Origin: Sphingomonas paucimobilis NBRC 13935
GTDB taxonomy: Bacteria; Pseudomonadota; Alphaproteobacteria; Sphingomonadales; Sphingomonadaceae
Length of the DNA: 64,000 bases
Direction of reading: 5' to 3'
Assembly (NCBI RefSeq): GCF_000739895.2
Contig: NZ_BBJS01000036.1
Location: 62,001 to 126,000, forward strand
The position numbers were made by a program, and so were the translations under genes. Below, one piece after another: positions 56,420 to 64,000 of this stretch (position 1 is the first letter of the stretch; each line of letters begins with the position of its first letter). Below the pieces are notes generated by a model. The model worked only from the letters and a program-made list of their open reading frames with translations. It did not search any database and had not been told where the DNA came from.

Positions 56420-56863
56420 ATGTCGCGTCAGCTCATCACCTTTCAGCTCGGCGACCAGATCCTGGGTGTCGACATCATGGCCATCCGCGAAATCCGCGCC
56501 TGGTCACCCGCGACGCCGCTGCCCAATGTGCCGGCGCATGTGCGCGGTGTCGTCAACCTGCGCGGCGTCGTGCTTCCGGTGCTCGACCTGCGCCACCGGC
56601 TGGGCTGGGGCGTCACCGATCCCAGCGCGCGCCACGTCATCATCGTGGTGCGGATCGGCGAGCAGCTCCAGGGCCTGATCGTCGATGCGGTCAACGACAT
56701 CGTCACCATCCCGCCCGAGGCGATGCAGCCGCTGCCCGACATGGGCGATGCGACCGCCGCCCATTATCTGGAAGGGCTGGCGACGATCGAACAGCGCCTG
56801 ATCCTGATCCTGGCGCTCGATCGCCTGTCGGACAGCGTGACATTGACGGCGGAAGCCGCGTAA
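56420..56863 (+). CDS. cheW: Chemotaxis coupling protein CheW
   Basis: A 147-residue scaffold linking MCPs to CheA. The sequence shows ITFQLGDQILGVDIMAIREI, PNVPAHVRGVVNLRGVVLPVLDL (NLRG motif central to MCP/CheA binding), and IEQRLILILALDRL at the end. GAGAGGA precedes the ATG by about 7 nt. Confidence 0.94.
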   Translation: MSRQLITFQLGDQILGVDIMAIREIRAWSPATPLPNVPAHVRGVVNLRGVVLPVLDLRHRLGWGVTDPSARHVIIVVRIGEQLQGLIVDAVNDIVTIPPEAMQPLPDMGDATAAHYLEGLATIEQRLILILALDRLSDSVTLTAEAA

Positions 56864-56915
56864 TACCCCGATTCTTCAAGACGTAACGGCGTATCCGTTG
56901 GAAGGTAAATGCGTA

Positions 56916-57923
56916 ATGGCGGACGTTAAGGTTCTGGTCGTCGACGACTCGCTGACGATGCGGGTGCTCATTTCGGGCGCGCTCGAGCGGATCAAGGGCG
57001 TCACCGTGGTCGGCGCCGCCGACGGCGCGGCGGAAGCGCGCAAGATGGTCGAACAATATCGCCCCCAGGTGATGACGCTGGACGTCGAGATGCCGGGCAT
57101 GAGCGGCCTCGAATATCTTGCCGAGATCATGGAGGAGCGGCCGATGCCGGTCATCATGTTCTCGACCAAGACAGCCGCCGGCGCCGCCGATTCGATCGAG
57201 GCGCTGCGTCTCGGCGCGATCGACTGCTTCCCCAAGCCCAAGGTCGCGGTCCAGGCCGAACTGGACGAGATCATCGGCAAGCTGGGCAAGCGGATCAAGG
57301 CCGCGCGCAACGCCGACCTGAAGAAGACGAGCGCCGCCAAGTCTAAGAAGGGCAGCCCCGCGACGCCGATCGACTGGAACGGCCGTCTGCTGGCGATCGG
57401 CGCCGACGCCGCCAACACCCAGTCGATGTTCGACCTGTTCGCGACCTTCCCCGCCAACTGTCCGCCGACCCTGGTCGTGCAGCAGATGTCGCCCGGCCTG
57501 CTGACCCCGATGATCGAGCAGCTGAAGGAGCAGATCGCCCCCAAGGTGGTCGAGGCGACCGACGGCATGAAGGTGGAGCAGGGCACCATCTATTTCGCGC
57601 CGCAGGGCGAGAACCATATGGTCGTCGACACCTGGCCGAACGGCAGCTTGCGCCTGCTGGCGCGCGAGCCGGTGGCGGGCGAGCGTCCGTCGATCTCGCT
57701 GCTCTTTGCCTCGGTCGCCAAGGCGGCGGGCAGCAACGGGCTGGGCGTGCTGCTGGCGCTGGACGATGAGGATGGCTCGGCGGGCCTGCGTGCGATGCTG
57801 GCGGGCGGCGCCTATGCCATTGGCCGTTCGGAAACCGATTTCACCCTGATGAAGGGCGCCGTGACGCAGCCGGTCGGGCGCGACGCGATTTCGACCAATA
57901 TCCTCAAGCTCTGCACCAAGTAA
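56916..57923 (+). CDS. CheB-like response regulator with inactivated methylesterase domain
   Basis: A 335-residue paralogue of the CheB at 54399. The receiver is intact (VVDDSLTMR, Asp56 in TLDVEMPGMSG, Lys in FPKPK). The C-terminal part aligns with the CheB esterase along its whole length (shared FPANCPPT and YFAPQG/YLAPGG blocks), but two of three catalytic residues are lost: the Ser of AIGAS is Asp164 (AIGADAAN) and the His of VQHM is Gln190 (VVQQMSPG). Only the Asp (Asp286, DEDGSAG) remains. A Lys-rich linker separates the domains. It probably cannot hydrolyse methyl esters and may act as a phosphate sink, scaffold or adaptor. ATG 56916 has GGAAGG 10 nt upstream. Confidence 0.88.
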   Translation: MADVKVLVVDDSLTMRVLISGALERIKGVTVVGAADGAAEARKMVEQYRPQVMTLDVEMPGMSGLEYLAEIMEERPMPVIMFSTKTAAGAADSIEALRLGAIDCFPKPKVAVQAELDEIIGKLGKRIKAARNADLKKTSAAKSKKGSPATPIDWNGRLLAIGADAANTQSMFDLFATFPANCPPTLVVQQMSPGLLTPMIEQLKEQIAPKVVEATDGMKVEQGTIYFAPQGENHMVVDTWPNGSLRLLAREPVAGERPSISLLFASVAKAAGSNGLGVLLALDDEDGSAGLRAMLAGGAYAIGRSETDFTLMKGAVTQPVGRDAISTNILKLCTK

Positions 57924-57957
57924 GCGCATGGGCCAGGCGGTGGGAAGGGAATATGGC

Positions 57958-58224
57958 ATGGATCAGGAGCTTGCCCATGCACTGGCCGACGAGCTGGTCG
58001 AACTGACCCGCTCGCTCGCCGATCTGGCCTATGATCTGGGCAGCGACAGCGACACGCTGCGCCGACACATGGTCAGCATCCAGTCGGTCGACCGGATCAC
58101 GCAGGCGCAACTGGCGATCGCGGACATTCTGCGCTCGGACGCGCCGGTGGCGGCGCGGATCAACAACGTCACGCTGGAAACACTGGCCGACCGGCTGCGC
58201 GAGCGGGTCGTGGGCAACGCCTGA
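57958..58224 (+). CDS. Small helical protein at the end of the chemotaxis operon, unknown function
   Basis: An 88-residue acidic protein predicted all-helical, with heptad-like stretches (LADELVELTRSLADLAYDLG and RITQAQLAIADILR). It is not a family I recognise. ATG 57958 has GGAAGGG about 9 nt upstream; ATG 57928 is an alternative. It follows the pseudo-CheB gene by 34 bp in the same direction, so it is probably co-expressed. The size and helicity recall small chemotaxis helper proteins, but no motif supports a specific role. Confidence 0.65.
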   Translation: MDQELAHALADELVELTRSLADLAYDLGSDSDTLRRHMVSIQSVDRITQAQLAIADILRSDAPVAARINNVTLETLADRLRERVVGNA

Positions 58225-58251
58225 TCCCCGTACGCACCGGCGCGGGGCCGG

Positions 58252-58788
58252 TCAGCCGCGTGGGGTCGCCCGTACGACCTCCACCCGGTCGAGCAGCGGC
58301 CGCAGCCCGCCCAGCCATTGCCGCATCCCCTCACGCGCCTGCTCGCTCATGCTCAGCAGCGCCAGGCGCCGGTCGGTCGGATGCGGCGCGCTGTGGAACA
58401 GGCCCATGCCGATCAGCATGTTGATCCAGCGCACCGCCGTCGTTCGCGGAACGCCCGAGGCGCGGTAACAGGCGCTGGTCTCCACCTGCCGCCCCTCTTC
58501 TTCTTCCAGGAAAACGAACAACAGCATGTCGAAGGCCGGGTCGGCGAACAACGACTGGTCAAAGAAGCGGCCAATCCCTTCGCGGGCGGAACGGATCACC
58601 CGGCCAATGTCGGCGGGCGCGAGCCGCGCTTCGCTTTCGGCCCGGACCATCGTCTCCACCACATCCAGCTCGTCGCGAATCCGCCGCAACCGGTCGTCGA
58701 TTCCCGTAGGCTCGGACACCGCTTCGTCCCCATAGCGGTCGCTCATGAAATCCACGCTCGGCCTCTGCTCATCCATTCCCCCGACCAT
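58252..58788 (-). CDS. MarR-like winged-helix transcriptional regulator
   Basis: A 178-residue protein with a helical N-terminal half (about 30-85) and a winged helix-turn-helix in the C-terminal half: CYRASGVPRTTAVRWINMLIGMGLF as HTH (core SGVPRTTAVRWI), then the wing HPTDRRLALLSMSEQ, which is the classic MarR wing pattern. It converges on the chemotaxis operon with a 27-bp gap. Possible starts are 58788, 58776 and 58746. A palindrome of MarR-box style lies about 36-57 bp upstream and may be its own operator. Confidence 0.75.
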   Translation of the reverse strand: MVGGMDEQRPSVDFMSDRYGDEAVSEPTGIDDRLRRIRDELDVVETMVRAESEARLAPADIGRVIRSAREGIGRFFDQSLFADPAFDMLLFVFLEEEEGRQVETSACYRASGVPRTTAVRWINMLIGMGLFHSAPHPTDRRLALLSMSEQAREGMRQWLGGLRPLLDRVEVVRATPRG

Positions 58789-58823
58789 TGGGCAGCACCG
58801 TTATATCTCTGCGGCTCATCCCA

Positions 58824-58845
58824 TATTTTGCTTTGCAGCAATATA
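58824..58845. promoter_or_regulatory. Palindrome upstream of the MarR-like gene, possible operator
   Basis: TATTTTGCT-TTGC-AGCAATATA forms an inverted repeat with 8 of 9 pairs matching around a 4-nt centre; the inner arms TTGCT/AGCAA are perfect. It sits in the AT-rich gap 58789-58949 about 36 bp before the regulator start. MarR proteins commonly bind TTGC-N-GCAA-like palindromes at their own promoter. Confidence 0.4.
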
Positions 58846-58949
58846 ATCTACGTCACATACCCTTAGAATTGTTCGAGATTAACGAGAAACCGTCGCGGAT
58901 TGATACCAAATTCCTGGACCGGGGCAGCATTTTTCCGCGCCACCTTGGA

Positions 58950-61772
58950 TCAGAAAAACAGCTTGCGGATCGATAGCCGTACGGTGCGGCCCAGCGGGTC
59001 GAGATAGCCGGGCTGATAGCCGATCGGCACGGTTCCGGTGGCGTCGGTCACCCGCTGGCGCTGGTTGAACAGATTGTCGAACGACAGGCTGACCCGCGTA
59101 CCGCGCAGCCAGGGATGCGCGCGGACGAGATCCAGCCTTTGCCCCAGATCGGCGAACAGCCGCAGGTCGACCGTCGCCAGGCTGCCGAACTCCAGGGCTT
59201 GGGGATTGGCGGTCGTCCCGCCATTGACGCGGGTCGCGCTGCGCCAATTGCCCGACATGCGCACGCCGATACCGTTATTCGTATAACCCGCCTGCGCTTC
59301 CAACTGGTGGCGCGAGCTGCCGCCATTGGCACCGATGGCATCGCCGCGCAGCAGATCGAGCACCGGGCCGCCATCGGCCACCGTCACCCGATCGGCGAGC
59401 GTCCAGGTATGGTAGAGCGCGAACTGCAACCGGCCGCCACCGCGACCCCCGCCAAAGCCGCCGCCCCGGAAACCGCCACCGGGCCGGCCGCCACCGCCGG
59501 GTCCATTGGACCCCGCCCCCGGCGCGCCATCCGGTCGACCGGGTCCGCCCTGGCCTTCCCCGCGCGGACCATCGCCGCGCCGTCCCAGGAAGTTCAGCCC
59601 GGCAAAGGGATTGGGACCGGTGCCGGCGCGATAGGCCTCGATCTCCTTCTGGATCTTGGACTTGATCGGCTTGGAGAAGTTGAAGCCCCAGCGCAGTTGC
59701 TGCCGCTCGGTCCGCGCGAAATTGATCGGCCGCGAATCGACGCGCAGCAGATTGCCGGCGGCATCACGGGTGAAACGGTCGGGAAAAGCCGCCTCGATCG
59801 CCGCCGTCGGAGTGGGGAAGGCGGCGATCGGATCGTCGGTGCCGATGCGATAGTAATTGGCCGTCAGGTTGATCTGACGGTCGCGCCAGGGCGTCAGCGT
59901 CAGCCCCAGCTTCATGACATGGCGGTTGTCGGCCACGAGATCCGGGTTGCCGCCCGTCACGGCGGTGATCGTCGCGGTGGTGCCACGCACATAGTCGAAC
60001 AGGCGGACATTGGGGGTGGTGATTGTCGGATTGCCCAGTTGCTGCGCGCTCGGTGCATCCTCCTGATCGGTCCAGGACGCGATGACCCGCACGCCCTCCA
60101 GCGGCGCCCAGTTGGCGCCGTAGCCGATGGTGGTCAGCGTGCCGAAGTCCGACAGGTGATTGGCGGCCGCATTGACGTTGAGCGACAGGTCACCGATCGC
60201 CCCCAGCACCGCGCGATCGCGATTGGCGATGGGCAGGTCGAGATTGAGCTGGCCGTTGACGGTGTCGCGCGACACGTCGCCGCTCTGCTCCTGCCCGAAG
60301 CGGAAGGAGCGGCTCGAGAAATCGCTGGTCTGCCCACCGACCTTGACGCTGGCCTGCACATCCCCCGCCGGCAGCGCGAAGACACGGCCGTTGAGCAGCG
60401 CATCGACCTGCCCCGTCGACGAGGTCGAGCGCGCGAAATTGCGCGGGCCCAGCCCGATCCCATCCAGCGGCCCATAGGGATTGGCGGTCGGATCACCCGC
60501 ATTCAACCGCGCCTGGAACGCCGCGATGTCGAGCCCGGTATCGGTCGCCACCCGGCTTTCGGCACGGTCATAGGCCCCCGTCACTGACCAGCGCCATTTA
60601 CTGCTGAGCTGTCCGTTGAGCACCGTGCCGAAATGCGCGGTCAGGCCGGTATTGTCCTGGGTCAGCGGACCATAGGCATCGGTGAGCCGCGCAACCGTCG
60701 CCGAGGTGCCGAAGGGCGAATAGGGATTGCCGACGGGCAGCTGCAGATTGGCCGACGGCAGGCCGTTCCAACTGTTGCTCTGTGTCGCCTGCACCTCGGC
60801 GTTGAACGAGGCGGAGACATTGCCGAACAGGTTGCGCGCATAGACGATATTGGCGTCCCATTGGCGCTGCGCATTCTGCAAGGTGCGGTAAGGGGTGACG
60901 TCGGTGCTGTTGGCCGGCGTCGCGGCGAGCGCCGAGAGCGTCGGGGCCGTGGCCAGCCCGCCCGGCACGCCGACCACGCTGGGATTGGTACCGGTCAGCG
61001 CGGCGAGGCCGGGGTCGGTGGTGACGATATTACCGCCCAGCGCCGCATTGCTGCCGGGCGCGACGATATCGCGCTCCGCCTCGGTCAGACGGGAGCTTTC
61101 CTGATAATCGGTGTGGATGCTGAACCGCTTGTCACGGCGGATGGTCAGCCAGTCGAGCCGCCCCTGCCCCATCGCCGAGCCGCCCTCGGTCGGCAGCCGC
61201 CCGATCGCCTCGGCCGCCAGCGAACGGAAGCGCGGACGCAAGACGAAGTTCACCACCTTCTGATCGGCGCTATAGCCATATTTGAGCGCGACCTCCTCGG
61301 GCAGGATGTCGACGCGCAGGATCGCCTCGGTCGGCAGATCGCGAATTTCCTGAAAACCCGCAATGCGTCGCCCGTTGAGCAGGATGACGGGCGAACCACC
61401 GCGCCCGCTGGTCGTCTGCGGCGCAAGTTCGGTCAGCAGGTCGGCGACGCTCGACACGCCGTAGGAGCGGATATCGGCGGGGCTGAGTTGTTGCTCGGGC
61501 GGGATATCGCCGGGGACGGTACCGGGCTGGCGGCGCGCGGTGACGACGACATCGCCCTCTTCCGCGCCTTCGTCCTCTTCTGGTTCGGCCTGGGCGGCGG
61601 GCTTGGCGGTCTGCGGCGCGCTCGCCGCCGCTTGGGGCACGGCCTGCGTCGTCGGGGACATCGCGCTGGGCGCCGCCGGGGTCTCCGGTGCCGGCGTGGG
61701 GGCAGGTGCAACCTGCGCCTGCGCGATCGCCGGCATCGCACTCGCCAGCATCAAGCCCGCCCACAGCCGCAT
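58950..61772 (-). CDS. TonB-dependent receptor with a Gly-rich insert
   Basis: A 940-residue outer-membrane receptor for energised uptake of an unknown ligand. It has a signal peptide (to about residue 20), an Ala/Pro-rich then acidic linker, a TonB box (DVVVTARR, about 74-81), a plug domain (VSSVADLLTELAP, VILLNGRRIAG, DILPEEVALKYGYSADQKVVNFVLRPRF as the plug end, core YGYSADQKVVNFVL), and a beta barrel ending in SIRKLFF with a terminal Phe. Between about residues 727-782 a strongly Gly/Arg/Pro-rich segment (e.g. GGFRGGGFGGGRGGG) interrupts the barrel. ATG 61772 is clear. Sphingomonads carry many such receptors with these plugs; the ligand cannot be told. Confidence 0.88.
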   Translation of the reverse strand: MRLWAGLMLASAMPAIAQAQVAPAPTPAPETPAAPSAMSPTTQAVPQAAASAPQTAKPAAQAEPEEDEGAEEGDVVVTARRQPGTVPGDIPPEQQLSPADIRSYGVSSVADLLTELAPQTTSGRGGSPVILLNGRRIAGFQEIRDLPTEAILRVDILPEEVALKYGYSADQKVVNFVLRPRFRSLAAEAIGRLPTEGGSAMGQGRLDWLTIRRDKRFSIHTDYQESSRLTEAERDIVAPGSNAALGGNIVTTDPGLAALTGTNPSVVGVPGGLATAPTLSALAATPANSTDVTPYRTLQNAQRQWDANIVYARNLFGNVSASFNAEVQATQSNSWNGLPSANLQLPVGNPYSPFGTSATVARLTDAYGPLTQDNTGLTAHFGTVLNGQLSSKWRWSVTGAYDRAESRVATDTGLDIAAFQARLNAGDPTANPYGPLDGIGLGPRNFARSTSSTGQVDALLNGRVFALPAGDVQASVKVGGQTSDFSSRSFRFGQEQSGDVSRDTVNGQLNLDLPIANRDRAVLGAIGDLSLNVNAAANHLSDFGTLTTIGYGANWAPLEGVRVIASWTDQEDAPSAQQLGNPTITTPNVRLFDYVRGTTATITAVTGGNPDLVADNRHVMKLGLTLTPWRDRQINLTANYYRIGTDDPIAAFPTPTAAIEAAFPDRFTRDAAGNLLRVDSRPINFARTERQQLRWGFNFSKPIKSKIQKEIEAYRAGTGPNPFAGLNFLGRRGDGPRGEGQGGPGRPDGAPGAGSNGPGGGGRPGGGFRGGGFGGGRGGGRLQFALYHTWTLADRVTVADGGPVLDLLRGDAIGANGGSSRHQLEAQAGYTNNGIGVRMSGNWRSATRVNGGTTANPQALEFGSLATVDLRLFADLGQRLDLVRAHPWLRGTRVSLSFDNLFNQRQRVTDATGTVPIGYQPGYLDPLGRTVRLSIRKLFF

Positions 61773-61874
61773 GTCCGTCCCTTTACCTTAAACCGAGGCT
61801 CCGGGCGTTAGGACGCAAATGTCGCACAAATGTGCCGTTCCCGGCGACAAATGTAGCGGTTCGGGGAGACCGCA

Positions 61875-62008
61875 CTTCCTCCCCCATAGGGGGAGGGGGA
61901 CCATGCGCAGCATGGTGGAGGGGTATAACCGCCAGCGATCGACCCGGCGATCGGCCGGAACACCCCTCCGTCAGGCCTGCGGCCTGCCCCCCCTTCCAGG
62001 GGAGGATA
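61875..62008. repeat. Long imperfect inverted-repeat element
   Basis: A 134-bp element fills most of the gap between the ferredoxin reductase stop and the receptor start. Its outer arms CCTCCCC and GGGGAGG and inner arms GGAGGGGT and ACCCCTCC are mutually complementary, and each half holds its own hairpin (CTCCCCC-AT-AGGGGGAG; ACCATGC-GCA-GCATGGT; AGGCCTGC-GGCCT-like). Similar CCTCC/GGAGG intergenic elements are dispersed in sphingomonad genomes. It could terminate the reductase transcript. Confidence 0.65.
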
Positions 62009-62009
62009 T

Positions 62010-62822
62010 TCAGCCCGCGAACGCCTTTTCGATCACATAGGCGCCCGGCTGTGCATTCGAGCCTTCGGGGAAGCCCATCGCTTCGAACTTGGCGCCCAGC
62101 GACTTGATCATCTCCATGCTGCCGCACATCATGATCCGGTCGGTTTCCGGGTTGAAGCCATGCGCGCTGGGCAGCCCGGCGAACAACCGGCCATCATCGA
62201 TCAGCGCGTCGATGCGGCCAGAGGTGTGGAACGGCTCGCGCGTGACGGTCGGGATATAGTGGAACTTCTCCGCCGCGACGTCGCCGACCAGCGGATCCTC
62301 GGCCAGCTTGCCCGCCAGTTCGTCATGGAAGGCCAGATCGCTCACCCGGCGGACCGAGTGGACGATGATCACTTCGTCGAACATGTCATAAATGTCCGGA
62401 TCGCGCGCCACCGACAGGAAGGGCGCGAGGCCTGTGCCGGTCGACAGCATGAACAACCGCTTGCCGGGCAGCAGCGCGTCGGCGACCAGCGTGCCGGTCG
62501 GCTTGCGGCCGAGATAGATCTGGTCGCCCGGCTGCACCTTTTGCAGCTTGCTGGTCAGCGGGCCGTCCTGCACCTTGATCGACAGGAAATCGAGCTTCTC
62601 GTCATAGGAGGGGCTGGCCACCGAATAGGCGCGCAGCAGCGGCTTGCCGTTGTCGCCCAGCAGGCCGATCATCACGAACTCGCCCGAGCGGAAACGGAAG
62701 CTGTCGGGACGCGAGACCGAGAAGGAGAACAGATGCTCGTTCCAGTGATGGACGCTCTGAACCGTCTCGACGCTCAGCGCCGTGGTCGGGGTCAGTTCGG
62801 GCAGGGCAGTATCGGTCGACAA
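62010..62822 (-). CDS. fpr: Ferredoxin-NADP+ reductase
   Basis: A 270-residue flavoprotein moving electrons between NADPH and ferredoxin/flavodoxin, often tied to oxidative stress and iron metabolism. The FAD-binding RAYSVASP motif is near residue 65, the NADP-binding STGTGLAPFLSV near 127, MMCGSMEMI near 230, and AYVIEKAF at the end. The start is TTG 62822 with AGGAG 9 nt upstream; there is no closer ATG. Length fits the bacterial subclass I/II FPR. Confidence 0.93.
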   Translation of the reverse strand: MSTDTALPELTPTTALSVETVQSVHHWNEHLFSFSVSRPDSFRFRSGEFVMIGLLGDNGKPLLRAYSVASPSYDEKLDFLSIKVQDGPLTSKLQKVQPGDQIYLGRKPTGTLVADALLPGKRLFMLSTGTGLAPFLSVARDPDIYDMFDEVIIVHSVRRVSDLAFHDELAGKLAEDPLVGDVAAEKFHYIPTVTREPFHTSGRIDALIDDGRLFAGLPSAHGFNPETDRIMMCGSMEMIKSLGAKFEAMGFPEGSNAQPGAYVIEKAFAG

Positions 62823-62842
62823 ACCTCAAAACTCCTTTGCGC

Positions 62843-62872
62843 CCCGCCCCCGCCGATCGGTCGGCGGGCGGG
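62843..62872 (-). terminator. GC-rich hairpin between the receptor stop and fpr
   Basis: CCGCCGA-TCGG-TCGGCGG, extended by CCCGC/GCGGG with a two-base bulge, lies 37 bp after the stop of the downstream-listed receptor gene and 20 bp before the fpr start on the minus strand. There is no U-tract, so termination strength is uncertain. Confidence 0.5.
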
Positions 62873-62908
62873 ACGGATACGTCATGTACGAATGAATCGG
62901 ATGCGCCC

Positions 62909-64000
62909 TTACCAAGAATAGCGCAGGCTGCCTACAAAGGTCCGCGATGCCCCGTAATAGCAGCCATTGTTGAAGAAGCAGCTCGTGATGTGCCGCTTGT
63001 CGAACAGATTGGCGACATTCGCGGTGAAGCTCAGCCCCTCCATCGCCGGGCTGACACGGCCGAGATCATAGCCCAGCATCAGGTCGGCCAGCCAATAATC
63101 GGGCGACTGGAAACGGCGGACGACGGTGCGCCCCGCCGCCACGGTCGTCGCGGTGCCGTCCGATTCGCCGACATAGCGCACACCGGCTCCCAAGCTCAGG
63201 CCGCCCAGCGCACGGCCGACACCCGCCTTGCCGAGATCATAGGACAGGAAGCTCGATGCGCTCCATTGCGGCACGCCCAGCGGCCGGGTGCCGGTGACGC
63301 CGCTCAGCTGGTCGCCGGTGCCGACCACCGGCGTTCCCTGCCGCACCAGCGGGTCGTTATAAGTCGCGGCGACGATCACGTCCAAGCCCGGCGCCACCGT
63401 GCCGCGCCCGTCCAGCTCGATACCGCGCACCGATACCTCGCCGATCTGCACCTGCGAGTTGCTGGGGATATTGCCCGTGCCCGCGCGCGGATCGGCGACC
63501 GGCACGTTGCGGCGACGCAGATCGAAGGCGGACAGGGTGAACAGCGCGGTCGTGCCGCGCGGCTGATACTTCAACCCCGCCTCATACTGCCGGCCGGTGA
63601 CGGGCACGAAATTGGTGCCGTCCCAGGTGCTGCCCGCCTGCGGCTCGAAACTCTCCGAATAGCTGACAAAGGGCGCCAGGCCGAACTTGGTCTCGTACAA
63701 GGCGCCCAGCCGGGTGGTGAAGGCGGTCTGGTTCAGCCGCGTCGCGCGGTTGGTGACGAGATTCTGCGTCGTCTGGCCATAGCTGTCCCAGCGACCGCTG
63801 GCGATCAGTTGCAGGCCACCGATCGCGATCTGATCCTGAAGATAGAGGCCCACCTGGTCGCGCTTGGTGTAATTGTGGGTCTGGTTCATCGGGAAAGTCG
63901 GCAGCGGCACGCCGTAAACCGGGGCGAACAGGTTCAGATTGGGGATGTTGAACACCGGATTGGCATTCTCGCCGGTGTAGAAGGCCTGATAATTCTCGCC
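62909..64000 (-). CDS. TonB-dependent siderophore-type receptor, C-terminal part (cut by window end)
   Basis: The frame is open to base 64000, so only the last ~363 residues (barrel) are visible. YLQDQIAIGGLQLIASGRWD, PFVSYSESFEPQAGS, and RQYEAGLKYQPRGTTALFTL are typical of FhuA/FpvA-like siderophore receptors, as is the LFDKRHITSCFFNNGCYYG loop before the last strand (two Cys spaced by five), and the protein ends in RYSW with the aromatic residue expected for outer-membrane insertion. The plug and N-terminus lie outside. Neighbouring fpr is consistent with iron uptake and reduction. The siderophore is unknown. Confidence 0.88.
   Translation of the reverse strand, partial: GENYQAFYTGENANPVFNIPNLNLFAPVYGVPLPTFPMNQTHNYTKRDQVGLYLQDQIAIGGLQLIASGRWDSYGQTTQNLVTNRATRLNQTAFTTRLGALYETKFGLAPFVSYSESFEPQAGSTWDGTNFVPVTGRQYEAGLKYQPRGTTALFTLSAFDLRRRNVPVADPRAGTGNIPSNSQVQIGEVSVRGIELDGRGTVAPGLDVIVAATYNDPLVRQGTPVVGTGDQLSGVTGTRPLGVPQWSASSFLSYDLGKAGVGRALGGLSLGAGVRYVGESDGTATTVAAGRTVVRRFQSPDYWLADLMLGYDLGRVSPAMEGLSFTANVANLFDKRHITSCFFNNGCYYGASRTFVGSLRYSW

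Overview
The window looks like chromosomal DNA of a sphingomonad (Alphaproteobacteria, Sphingomonadales). The sequence is GC-rich with strong GC3 bias, genes are tightly packed with many 4-bp and 8-bp overlaps, and the content fits that group: an exopolysaccharide locus, a group 2 (Pha-type) Mrp antiporter with fused A and B subunits, alphaproteobacterial chemotaxis genes and large TonB-dependent receptors. The assignment rests on protein style and gene content; no 16S rRNA gene is present.

Layout. (1) 1-15.65 kb: a Wzx/Wzy-type exopolysaccharide locus with an export-protein start, a priming sugar transferase, five GT4 glycosyltransferases, a GH99-like exported hydrolase, a polymerase-like membrane protein, a flippase, a methyltransferase, an acyltransferase and, unexpectedly, a stand-alone NRPS-like adenylation-carrier-thioesterase protein whose thioesterase nucleophile is Cys. 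(2) 15.67-24.06 kb: a tripartite RND efflux operon with a two-component system. A shared 15-bp palindromic site precedes both the pump and the regulator. (3) 24.07-27.1 kb: a degenerate stretch with an IS110-type transposase remnant, then a CadC-like membrane regulator divergent from a serine hydrolase with a TPR tail. (4) 27.3-36.0 kb: one long operon of Mrp antiporter genes (AB-C-D-E-F-G) followed by a K+ channel and an SLC13-type permease with RCK_C domains. (5) 36.0-44 kb: a gene-poor stretch, tRNA-Ser(GGA), a cyclophilin, acetyl-CoA synthetase, a hybrid histidine kinase and a diguanylate cyclase. (6) 44-49.4 kb: an EmrB/EmrA/outer-membrane efflux operon, ohr and gloA. (7) 49.5-58.8 kb: a chemotaxis operon (mcp, STAS, cheA, cheR, cheB, cheD, cheY, cheW, a second CheB-like protein with lost catalytic residues, and a small protein), then a convergent MarR-like regulator. 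(8) 58.9-64 kb: two TonB-dependent receptors flanking ferredoxin-NADP reductase; the second is cut by the window end.

How it fits together: the first block makes, modifies and exports a lipid-linked repeat-unit polysaccharide. The efflux and Mrp blocks handle toxic compounds and Na+/K+/pH stress. The chemotaxis block is a complete signalling and adaptation set without flagellar genes in view. The most interesting items are the NRPS-like enzyme in the polysaccharide locus, the pseudo-methylesterase CheB paralogue, and the shared palindrome that ties the two-component system to its pump.
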